DNA from: Pedosphaera sp. | GTDB taxonomy: Bacteria > Verrucomicrobiota > Verrucomicrobiae > Limisphaerales > Pedosphaeraceae | DNA: 10,187 bases | Direction of reading: 5' to 3' | Assembly (NCBI GenBank): GCA_028293265.1 | Contig: JAQGPB010000044.1 | Span: forward strand, 1-10,187 | Part shown: positions 1 through 5,948 of the stretch, piece by piece | Layout of the letters: each line of letters begins with the position of its first letter | How positions within the stretch are numbered: position 1 is the stretch's first letter | Translations under genes and position numbers: made by a program | The notes under the pieces: generated by a model | The model's input: the letters and a program-made list of their open reading frames with translations, nothing else | Database searches by the model: none | Told to the model about the DNA's origin: nothing

Positions 1-56
1 CTCACCAAATCAGACCAAATTTGCGCGCCACTCCTCTTTCCGGCCCGCCCCCAACC

Positions 57-72
57 CGGGCTGGCCAGCCCG
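57..72. repeat. 16-bp perfect palindrome
   Basis: CGGGCTGGCCAGCCCG equals its own reverse complement. As a dyad without a central spacer it resembles an operator more than a hairpin, and no T-tract follows to make it a terminator. Function unknown. In GC-rich DNA it could be chance. Confidence 0.4.
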
Positions 73-133
73 CCTCCGCCCAAAATCAGCCCAAAACCAC
101 CCAGAACAACAAAAAATTCTTGTTTAAAATCCC

Positions 134-165
134 ATTCCCCTGACCATGCTTATTCCCCTGACCAT
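134..165. repeat. 14-bp direct repeat, 18-bp period
   Basis: ATTCCCCTGACCAT occurs at 134-147 and again exactly at 152-165. The surrounding bases (about 131-200) hold further partial copies of CATTCCC. It looks like a short, decaying tandem array in non-coding DNA. Confidence 0.6.
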
Positions 166-386
166 CCCCTCCCATTCCCTTTTGTATGGCCATTCCCCCT
201 CAACCACTTGCATTCCCGGCGCCGCCTCCTGTCGGGCAGCGCCACATCCTCCAAAAGCTCCAGCCAAGCCCAGTCAAAGTTCGGCCAAAAACAAAGCAAA
301 CTGCTCATTATCAATGTGTTTCCACAACCCAAGCCAACCCAAGTCAAGCCACCCCACCCCGCCCAACCCACGACACCCTTCCCCAA

Positions 387-407
387 ATCCGCAATCCGCA
401 ATCCGCA
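387..407. repeat. 7-bp tandem repeat, three units
   Basis: The unit ATCCGCA is repeated three times without change (387-393, 394-400, 401-407), followed by a broken fourth unit. The 7-bp period is shared with arrays near 4211, 4769, 4825 and 8819. Translated, the period gives the NPQSAIR-type peptide that I recall from spurious verrucomicrobial ORFs. Confidence 0.75.
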
Positions 408-600
408 ATTATCGCCGCCTGGCCCTTTCCTGGGTATTTCGTCATTGGGTGTTTGGGTACTTGCCACCACCCCGCCCCAAATTCCCCTTGCACTCCCGCC
501 CTGCCGGGCCTATCTTGGCTCCTGCCTGAACACCGCGTGTGCGGCTGTTTATTTTGGGCTGAGAAAGCAAAAGTTAACCAATAACCTAACCCTCAACCTC

Positions 601-615
601 CGTTGCCCGGCAACG
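601..615. repeat. Small hairpin upstream of rpsA
   Basis: CGTTGC and GCAACG form a 6-bp perfect stem around the loop CCG, about 85 bases before the rpsA start. It may lie in the rpsA leader or promoter. There is no direct evidence for a regulatory role. Confidence 0.35.
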
Positions 616-698
616 TCTGGTCAGTTAGGCAATGGAGCCTTCGCGAGCGCCAACGCGCTTGACCAAGTCTCCCGCAGTTGATTCATCACAGTATTATT

Positions 699-2363
699 AT
701 GCTCACAATGGAAGAAGCCATGAAGCACAGCGAAATGCGCTTTGCCGCTGGCGAAATCGTAAAAGGAACCGTCATCGAAGTCCGCCCCAAGGAAGTCCTC
801 GTGGACATCGGCTACAAGAGCGAGGGCGTCATCCCCGCCCACGAATTTGACGACATCAAGGCCATGAAAGTTGGCGACGAAATTGATGTCCTGATCGAAA
901 AACTCGAGGACAAGGATGGCATGGTCATCCTCTCCAAGGAAAAAGCTGAATTCAAGCAGAACTGGGACAAGATCCTCACCATCTGCAATGAAGGCGGCAT
1001 CATCTCCGGCAAGGTCAAGGCTGTCGTCAAGGGCGGTCTCCTCGTCAACATCGGTGTCGAAGCCTTCCTGCCCGCTTCGCAGATTGACGTCATCACCACC
1101 AAGAATCTCGCCGCGTTTGTCGGCAACACCTACGATTTCAAGGTCGTCAAGATCAACCAGGAACGCCAGAACATCGTCCTCTCCCGCCGCGAATTGATCG
1201 AGCAGGAACGCAACGACCGCCGCTCCAAACTCCTGAGCGAAATGACCCCGGGCGACATCCGCAAGGGCACCGTCAAGAACATCACCGACTTCGGCGCGTT
1301 CATTGACCTCAACGGCATTGACGGCCTCCTCCACATCACCGACATGAGCTGGGGCCGCATCGGCCATCCCTCGGAAATCCTCAAGGTCGGCCAGGACATT
1401 GACGTCGTCGTCCTCGACATCAACAAGGAAAAAGAGCGCGTCAGCCTCGGCCTCAAGCAGAAGCTCGCCAATCCCTGGGACAACATCGAAGCCAAATATC
1501 CCATCGGCGCCAAGGTCAAGGGCAAGGTCGTCAACCTCGTGCCCTACGGCGCGTTCGTCGAACTCGAACCCGGCGTCGAAGGCCTGGTTCACGTCACCGA
1601 ACTGTCCTGGACCAAGCGCATCGCCAAACCGAGCGATGTCCTCAAGCCCGACCAGGAACTCGAAGCCGTCGTGCTCGGCATCAACCGCGAGGAGCAGAAA
1701 ATCTCCCTCGGCGTCCGCCAGCTCGAAACCAATCCTTGGGACAAGGCCATGGAGAAATATCCGACCGGCACCAAGGTCAAGGGCAAGATTCGCAACCTCA
1801 CCAGCTACGGCGCATTCATCGAGCTGGAGGAAGGCTTGGACGGCATGATTCACGTCTCGGATATTTCGTGGACGCGGAAGATCAACCATCCCTCGGAAGT
1901 GCTCAAGAAGGGGGACGAAGTGGAAGCGGTGGTGCTGGAAATCGACAAGGCGAACCAGCGCATCGCTGTCGGCATCCAGCAGCTCAGCGTTGATCCCTGG
2001 AGCAACATTGATCAGTTCTACAAGGTTGGCGATCTCGTCACCGGCAACGTCACCAAGCTCGCGAGCTTCGGCGCGTTCGTCGGGTTGCAGCATGAGATTG
2101 ACGGCCTCGTCCACATCTCCCAGGTCAGCGAAGAGCGCATCGAGAAAATCAAGAACGTGCTCAAAGTCGGCCAGGAAGTCACCGCGCGCGTCATCAAGAT
2201 TGACAAGTCGGACCGCCGCATCGGTCTCTCCATCAAGGCCGCCACTTACTCCAGCGAGCAGCTCCAGGCCGAGCAGGCCGTGCTGGACGCCTTGAAACCC
2301 GGCGAAGACCTTGTTGCTTTGCAGCACGCCTTCGACGCCGCCGACGAATCCAAGCAGGACTAA
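699..2363 (+). CDS. rpsA: 30S ribosomal protein S1
   Basis: Protein S1 binds mRNA on the small ribosomal subunit and helps load it for translation initiation. The 554-residue product has six S1 RNA-binding (OB-fold) repeats at about residues 17-83, 99-166, 185-255, 270-341, 357-428 and 443-514. This is the full number and length of the long, proteobacterial-type S1. Repeats 3-6 are the most alike, each with the GAF(I/V) core and an (I/V)H(I/V)(T/S) strand, for example at 199-201 and 212-214. Repeats 1 and 2 diverge, as is usual for the ribosome-docking repeats. The start is uncertain. ATG 699 gives MLTMEEAMKHSE; TTG 678, ATG 708 and ATG 720 are in frame, and none has a strong Shine-Dalgarno except a GGAAG before 720. 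The gene appears to stand alone, closed by its own terminator. Confidence 0.96.
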   Translation: MLTMEEAMKHSEMRFAAGEIVKGTVIEVRPKEVLVDIGYKSEGVIPAHEFDDIKAMKVGDEIDVLIEKLEDKDGMVILSKEKAEFKQNWDKILTICNEGGIISGKVKAVVKGGLLVNIGVEAFLPASQIDVITTKNLAAFVGNTYDFKVVKINQERQNIVLSRRELIEQERNDRRSKLLSEMTPGDIRKGTVKNITDFGAFIDLNGIDGLLHITDMSWGRIGHPSEILKVGQDIDVVVLDINKEKERVSLGLKQKLANPWDNIEAKYPIGAKVKGKVVNLVPYGAFVELEPGVEGLVHVTELSWTKRIAKPSDVLKPDQELEAVVLGINREEQKISLGVRQLETNPWDKAMEKYPTGTKVKGKIRNLTSYGAFIELEEGLDGMIHVSDISWTRKINHPSEVLKKGDEVEAVVLEIDKANQRIAVGIQQLSVDPWSNIDQFYKVGDLVTGNVTKLASFGAFVGLQHEIDGLVHISQVSEERIEKIKNVLKVGQEVTARVIKIDKSDRRIGLSIKAATYSSEQLQAEQAVLDALKPGEDLVALQHAFDAADESKQD

Positions 2364-2385
2364 TTCGTCTGCATATCACCCACGA

Positions 2386-2421
2386 ACGGGCGGACTGAAA
2401 AAACCAGTCCGCCCGTTTTTT
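2386..2421 (+). terminator. Intrinsic terminator of rpsA
   Basis: A perfect 12-bp stem (2386-2397 with 2405-2416) encloses an A-rich 7-base loop and runs into six T residues (2416-2421). It starts 22 bases after the rpsA stop codon, so it ends the rpsA transcript. The A-rich loop and flanks could also give weaker termination on the - strand. Confidence 0.93.
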
Positions 2422-2432
2422 AATTTCTTCAC

Positions 2433-2489
2433 GGTCTTCAACAGCGGACATGACATCGATGTAAATTTGTGTTTGTACGTGTTCGCCAT
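2433..2489 (-). pseudogene. 5' stump of a second transposase, frameshifted
   Basis: Read on the - strand from ATG 2489, the sequence begins MANTY exactly like the intact transposase. After a shift of two extra bases it continues TQIYIDVMSAVEDR, against TQIYIHVVFAVEGR in the intact copy. Similarity is lost close to the rpsA terminator, so only about the first 18-20 codons of some 154 remain. The frameshift and missing HUH and tyrosine motifs make it non-functional. It faces away from the intact gene, with the left composite palindrome between the two starts. Confidence 0.8.
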
Positions 2490-2497
2490 GGCGGAAG

Positions 2498-2669
2498 ATG
2501 CCGCTCCTGACGGAGCTATTGGAAATGAAGGGGTCGCCTTTTCTACAAAGATTTCAGCCCTACGGGCTTCGTGCCACCAGTCCGCACATCGGCCCTCAGC
2601 AACGCCGTAGGCGTGACATCTTTGTAGAACAAGACAAAAAGAATTTTCAAGCTCCGTCAGGAGCGGCAT
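2498..2669. repeat. Left composite palindrome (REP/BIME-like)
   Basis: The outer arms, 2498-2517 and 2650-2669, are perfect 20-bp inverted repeats. Each arm itself contains a GCTCC/GGAGC hairpin with a 4-base loop. Inner arms 2541-2552 and 2618-2629 (TTCTACAAAGAT and its complement) are a perfect 12-bp inverted repeat. Between them lie two more hairpins, AGCCC-TAC-GGGCT (2556-2568) and ACGCC-GTA-GGCGT (2602-2614). The whole can fold as one branched cruciform. It lies just before the transposase start and is probably the DNA the enzyme recognises, which is inference from REP-associated transposases. Confidence 0.88.
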
Positions 2670-2678
2670 ATTCGGCGC

Positions 2679-3143
2679 ATGGCGAACACGTACACGCAAA
2701 TTTATATCCATGTCGTGTTTGCTGTCGAAGGCAGGCAAAGCCTGCTCCCGCCTGAACACAACGATGAGTTGCAAAAATACATCACGGGCATAGTTTCCGG
2801 CCAAAAGCAAAAATTGATTGCCATCAACAATATGCCGGATCATCTGCATTTGCTCGTTGGCTTGCGGCCAGATTCATCGCTCTCGGATTTGGTGCGCGAT
2901 GTGAAAGCCGGCTCTTCAAAATTCATCAACGAAAGACGATGGGTGATGGGAAGATTTTCGTGGCAGGAGGGATTTGGCGCGTTTTCGCATTCGCGTTCGC
3001 AGCTTGGCACGGTCATTCGTTACATTGAGAACCAGCCAAGGCACCATGCCAAAAAATCGTTCCGCGAGGAATACGTCGCGTTGCTGGAGAAGTTCGGTGT
3101 GGCATACGACCCGCGATACATTTTTAAAATCAACAAGGAATGA
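2679..3143 (+). CDS. tnpA: IS200-like / REP-associated tyrosine transposase (Y1_Tnp)
   Basis: A single-strand DNA transposase of the HUH, single-tyrosine class, which cuts and rejoins hairpin-bearing DNA through a 5'-phosphotyrosine link. The 154-residue product has the HUH pair H55-L56-H57 in the stretch MPDHLHLLV, the family block SWQEGFGAFSHS (94-105), and a likely catalytic tyrosine Y115 in VIRYIENQ. Length is typical for the family and the frame is intact, so it could be active. The ATG lies 9 bases after the left palindrome with no visible Shine-Dalgarno sequence. No TnpB gene accompanies it. Near-identical inverted palindromes on both sides favour a REP-associated enzyme over classical IS200, but this has not been proven by family comparison. 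Confidence 0.92.
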   Translation: MANTYTQIYIHVVFAVEGRQSLLPPEHNDELQKYITGIVSGQKQKLIAINNMPDHLHLLVGLRPDSSLSDLVRDVKAGSSKFINERRWVMGRFSWQEGFGAFSHSRSQLGTVIRYIENQPRHHAKKSFREEYVALLEKFGVAYDPRYIFKINKE

Positions 3144-3153
3144 TTTGACGAGG

Positions 3154-3326
3154 ATGCCGCTCCTGACGGAGCTTGAAAATCATTTTTTGTCTTGCTCTAC
3201 AAAGATGTCACGCCTACGGCGTTGCCGAGAGGCCGACGCGTAGTGTGGCGGCGCTAAGCCCGTAGGGCTGAAATCTTTGTAGCACGGCCATGCCATCATT
3301 TCCAATAGCTCCGTCAGGAGCGGCAT
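3154..3326. repeat. Right composite palindrome, inverted copy of the left one
   Basis: The architecture matches the left element in reverse order: outer 20-bp arms 3154-3173 and 3307-3326, inner arms 3197-3206 and 3273-3282, and hairpins ACGCC-TAC-GGCGT (3210-3222) and AGCCC-GTA-GGGCT (3257-3269). Outer arms are identical to those of the left element and the hairpin stems are conserved, while the central spacer has diverged. It begins 10 bases after the transposase stop. Confidence 0.88.
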
Positions 3327-3470
3327 ATTGGGCTGGTTATTTCTCCCGCCCTTTTAAATCTACATCGTAAACCTGCCCCAAACTGGCTGCCGGCAAGCCA
3401 GATTTCCATTGTCTTTTGCCCGCCATCCGATTAAATCACCACATCCTGCCAACGTGAAATCAGGGATTAT

Positions 3471-4106
3471 ATGGAAACAACCTACACCATGATCGGCGCA
3501 GACGGCCTGCAATACGGGCCCATCACCCTCGACCAGCTCCGCGCCTGGGTCGGCGAAGGCCGCGTCACCGGCGATACCCGCATCCTCCGCAGCGACACCA
3601 AGGCCTGGCTGCAAGCCTCCCAATATGTCGAACTTGGCCTGCCCCAGGTCGCCACCGCATCGCCTCCCCCGCTGTCGACCAGTCCGGCGATGATGGCAGA
3701 CCCGGCGCTGGAACGCCGGGCACGGCTGGGAGCGAGGTGGTTCTTTTGGATTGCCGGACTTTCGCTGGTCAACACGTTCATGGCGATGTCACGCAAAGGC
3801 GTCGTTTTTGTCGTCGGCTTGGGTGTCACTCGCTTCATTGATGCGTTCGGCAGGCAAGCCGGGGGCGATGGAACCATTGCCCTTGTTATCAATGTCTTGA
3901 TTGCCGGTTTATTTGCGCTGTTCGGCGTATTTGCCTTCAAACGGCAAAGCTGGAGTTTCATCGTCGGGATGGTTTTGTATGCGATGGATGCGTTGCTGGC
4001 ATATATGGTATCCGGGTGGTTGGGATTGGGTTTCCATCTCTTTGTGCTGTTCTGGATTTTCCAGGGCCTGCAGGCATGTTTCCGGTTAAACTCCCAAGCC
4101 CGCTGA
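3471..4106 (+). CDS. GYF_2-domain multi-span membrane protein
   Basis: Function unknown. Residues about 4-55 (YTMIGADGLQYGPITLDQLR, then W26, G28, G30 and a late W47) fit the GYF_2 (DUF4339) fold, a small cytoplasmic module thought to bind proline-rich peptides. A proline/serine linker (60-75) follows, then four or five hydrophobic segments near 89-105, 111-127, 136-156, 162-182 and 184-203. The protein thus looks like an inner-membrane protein with a cytoplasmic N-terminal adaptor. Start choice: ATG 3471 follows AGGGA (3462-3466) with a short 4-base gap; ATG 3489 is an alternative. It stands alone between the mobile block and lspA. The domain call is good, while the cellular role cannot be inferred. 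Confidence 0.85.
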   Translation: METTYTMIGADGLQYGPITLDQLRAWVGEGRVTGDTRILRSDTKAWLQASQYVELGLPQVATASPPPLSTSPAMMADPALERRARLGARWFFWIAGLSLVNTFMAMSRKGVVFVVGLGVTRFIDAFGRQAGGDGTIALVINVLIAGLFALFGVFAFKRQSWSFIVGMVLYAMDALLAYMVSGWLGLGFHLFVLFWIFQGLQACFRLNSQAR

Positions 4107-4107
4107 T

Positions 4108-4136
4108 TTGCACAGACGCACAAAACAAACTATTAT
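4108..4136 (+). promoter_or_regulatory. Possible sigma-70-type promoter for lspA
   Basis: TATTAT (4131-4136) matches five of six -10 positions and sits 17 bases after TTGCAC (4108-4113), a weak -35. It starts just after the stop of the GYF_2 gene and lies 115 bases before lspA. Motif match only. Confidence 0.3.
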
Positions 4137-4210
4137 GTTCGTAACTTAAGGAATGTACCAGAACCCAAAAGTGATAAATCCTGCAAAATATCCGCTGCCG
4201 GACATCAGCA

Positions 4211-4230
4211 ATTCGATGTTCGATGTTTCC
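4211..4230. repeat. 7-bp tandem repeat, two units, in the lspA leader
   Basis: ATTCGAT and GTTCGAT (4211-4224) are followed by GTTTCC (4225-4230). The five-unit array inside the gene at 8819-8859 begins with the same two units and ends with the same GTTTCC, so the two are long and short copies of one element in the same orientation. Confidence 0.75.
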
Positions 4231-4250
4231 CTCCGCTCCACATCAAACCA

Positions 4251-4766
4251 ATGATCAGCACCTCCAACCGCCGCATCGCCCTGGTCGCCATGTTCATCCT
4301 GGCCCTGGACCAGTTCACCAAGCAACTGGTCAACCGGCTGCTGCCGCTCGACGACGAGCGGGTCATCATTCCAGGTTTCTTTAAATTCGTGCATTGGAGC
4401 AACACCGGGGCGGCTTGGAGCCTGTTCACCGGCAACAACGGCCTGCTGGCCATCATCGCGGTGGTGGCGCTCTTCATTCTGTACCGCAGCCGCCATCATT
4501 TCGAGGCCCATACCTGGACAGGCCAGCTTGCGCTCGGGCTGATTTTTGGCGGCATCGTGGGAAATCTCACCGACCGGCTCCTATTTCATCACGTAACAGA
4601 CTTTCTTTATTTCTATCTGCAACGCCGCAGTCGCGGCGGAACGGACATTGGTTTCCCCGCCTTCAACATCGCCGACAGCGCCATCTGCATCGGCGTCGGC
4701 CTGATTTTTATCCTCTCCTGGAAAAATGAAAAAACCCCCGCGCGCCCGGTCCAACCGCCAGCCTAG
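4251..4766 (+). CDS. lspA: Lipoprotein signal peptidase (signal peptidase II)
   Basis: This inner-membrane aspartyl protease removes the signal peptide of lipoproteins after the cysteine has been lipidated by Lgt. The 171-residue product shows the conserved family blocks: LDQFTK with D20 and K24, NTGAAWS with N51, GNLTDRL with catalytic D108, and FNIADS with catalytic D142. Four hydrophobic spans lie near 8-20, 63-78, 92-106 and 139-157, as expected. Length is normal and the tail after residue 158 is short, charged and proline-rich. The neighbouring RluD-type gene is a common partner of lspA in other bacteria. No Shine-Dalgarno sequence is visible before ATG 4251. Confidence 0.95.
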   Translation: MISTSNRRIALVAMFILALDQFTKQLVNRLLPLDDERVIIPGFFKFVHWSNTGAAWSLFTGNNGLLAIIAVVALFILYRSRHHFEAHTWTGQLALGLIFGGIVGNLTDRLLFHHVTDFLYFYLQRRSRGGTDIGFPAFNIADSAICIGVGLIFILSWKNEKTPARPVQPPA

Positions 4767-4768
4767 CA

Positions 4769-4852
4769 ATTTACGATTTGCGATTCGTGGTTCACGAGGT
4801 CACGCAATGAATTGTCCGCAGACGCGTAAATCGTAATTCGTAAATCGCAAAT
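4769..4852. repeat. Facing 7-bp repeat arrays filling the lspA-rluD spacer
   Basis: Four degenerate units read on + (ATTTACG, ATTTGCG, ATTCGTG, GTTCACG; 4769-4796). Four read on - (ATTTGCG, ATTTACG, AATTACG, ATTTACG; 4852 down to 4825). The two 28-bp arms are 20/28 identical in inverted orientation and are separated by 28 bases. Transcribed, they could form an imperfect long hairpin ending 3 bases before the rluD start. The array takes up almost the whole gap between the two genes. Confidence 0.8.
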
Positions 4853-4855
4853 TCC

Positions 4856-5812
4856 ATGTCTTCCCGCACTGAAAAAATCACCGTCGAAATCTCGCGGCCC
4901 CTGGAGCGATTGGATGCTTACTTGCGCGGGCAGTTCCCGGCCGTTTCTCGCGGGACGATCCAACGCCTCATCGAACAAGGTCACATCCGCGTCAATGGCC
5001 AGACCGTCAAACCCACCCATCATCCGCACGCCGGCGAACAAATCGAAGTCTATTGGCCCGAGGCGCGCCCCGCCGAAGCGCAGCCCGAGGAAATCCCCCT
5101 GGACATTCTCTTCGAAGACGCCGACCTGCTGGTCGTAAACAAACCGGCCGGGCTGGTCGTGCATCCGGCGGCAGGCCATGAGGAGCACACGCTCGTCAAC
5201 GCGCTGCTGCATCATTGCGCCGGGGAACTGAGCGGCATCGGCGGCGTGGCGCGCCCGGGCATCGTGCATCGCCTCGACAAGGAAACCAGCGGCTGCCTGG
5301 TCGTGGCCAAGAACGATGTCGCGCACCTCGGCCTCGCGGAACAATTCGCGGGCCGCACCCTGGAGAAAATTTACCATGCCATCGTGTGCGGCGAAGTTCC
5401 ACGCGAGCGCGGCGAACTGCGCGCCGCCATTGCCCGGCATCCCGCCCACCGCAAGCGCATGGCCGTGACCGACGGCAGCGGACGCGAGGCCTGGACAAGT
5501 TACCGGGTGCTCGAACGGCTGCGCGGCGCGACCTTGCTGGAAGCTGTCCTGCACACCGGCCGCACCCATCAAATCCGCGTTCACTTTCAGCACCTCGGCC
5601 ATCCCGTCGTGGGCGACACCACCTACGGCGCGCGTCCAAACCAGCGCCTGGCCGAACTCACCGGCTACACCGCCTCGCGCCAGATGTTGCACGCCCGCAA
5701 ACTCACCCTGCTGCACCCGCGCAAGAAAAAGCCGCTCACCCTCGAAGCCCCCTGGCCCGAAGATTTCCAAGCGGCGCTGGCGGCGTTGAAACCGCGTAAA
5801 TCAACGACGTGA
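4856..5812 (+). CDS. rluD: RluD-family 23S rRNA pseudouridine synthase
   Basis: Converts uridines in RNA to pseudouridine. RluD proper modifies the helix-69 loop of 23S rRNA. The 318-residue product has an N-terminal S4 RNA-binding domain (about 17-66: RLDAYLRGQFPAVSRGTIQ and GHIRVNG), the NKPAGLVVHP block (95-104), the catalytic motif HRLDKETSG with D141, and the RluA/RluD signature HTGRTHQIRVH (233-243). Length and order are those of RluD/YlyB. Assignment to the RluA/RluD class is firm; the exact target uridines (RluD versus RluC-like) are less sure, though the S4 domain and the pairing with lspA favour RluD. No Shine-Dalgarno sequence is seen, because the bases upstream belong to the 7-bp repeat array. 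Confidence 0.92.
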   Translation: MSSRTEKITVEISRPLERLDAYLRGQFPAVSRGTIQRLIEQGHIRVNGQTVKPTHHPHAGEQIEVYWPEARPAEAQPEEIPLDILFEDADLLVVNKPAGLVVHPAAGHEEHTLVNALLHHCAGELSGIGGVARPGIVHRLDKETSGCLVVAKNDVAHLGLAEQFAGRTLEKIYHAIVCGEVPRERGELRAAIARHPAHRKRMAVTDGSGREAWTSYRVLERLRGATLLEAVLHTGRTHQIRVHFQHLGHPVVGDTTYGARPNQRLAELTGYTASRQMLHARKLTLLHPRKKKPLTLEAPWPEDFQAALAALKPRKSTT

Positions 5813-5948
5813 TTTTCCCGGAGAATTTTGAACGCAAGCCGTTCCAAATGGCCTAATAATCAGGTGCTCTGATGGAAGCTCCTGCAAGCAATTCGCTCTG
5901 CACGATTATCCCACCGGCTTGCAGCAAAGTATCTGGCAATCACGATAA

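Larger units (their letters stand above)
1..698. other. Gene-free upstream region of rpsA
   Basis: No convincing gene was found here. The open frames on both strands are proline/serine-rich on + or tryptophan/glycine-rich on -, overlap one another and match no family I know. The + strand is visibly rich in C and A and poor in G, especially over about 325-530, which is unlike the genes in this window. The stretch contains a 16-bp palindrome, a 14-bp direct repeat, a three-unit 7-bp tandem repeat and a small hairpin, each listed separately. The last part must carry the rpsA promoter and leader, but no clear -35/-10 pair could be fixed. Confidence 0.6.
2433..3326. mobile_element. IS200/REP-type transposase unit with inverted composite palindromes
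   Basis: The block consists of a 5' stump of a transposase on the - strand, a 172-bp composite palindrome, an intact transposase on the + strand, and a second composite palindrome that is a diverged reverse complement of the first. Hairpin-rich flanks around a single-tyrosine HUH transposase match the REP-associated (RAYT, 'REPtron') arrangement. Classical IS200/IS605 elements have unlike left and right end hairpins, not near-identical inverted ends. The outer limits are inferred: the left from where similarity to the transposase fades at the rpsA terminator, the right from the end of the palindrome. Confidence 0.75.

Noticed and set aside
146..681. Three overlapping + strand open frames before rpsA
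   Set aside because: Proline/serine-rich, mutually overlapping in different frames, and running through tandem repeats. They result from C-rich composition.
621..2327. A 568-codon open frame on the - strand opposite rpsA
   Set aside because: It mirrors rpsA through the regular GTC/GAC/ATC codon use of the S1 repeats. The translation is an Asp/Leu/Val-rich low-complexity string with no family resemblance, while the + strand frame is an unmistakable S1.
2679..3326. IS605-type element with an RNA-guided TnpB/IscB partner
   Set aside because: Only the TnpA-like gene is present. The bases after it are palindromic repeats, with no TnpB frame or guide-RNA-like end before the GYF_2 gene.
3409..3437. 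Promoter TTGTCT-17 bases-TAAATC ahead of the GYF_2 gene
   Set aside because: Only three or four of six positions match in each box, which is not better than chance in this spacer.
4763..5770. A 335-codon - strand open frame opposite rluD
   Set aside because: Its start end lies antisense to a fully conserved pseudouridine synthase and its tail runs through the 7-bp repeat array. No recognisable domain.
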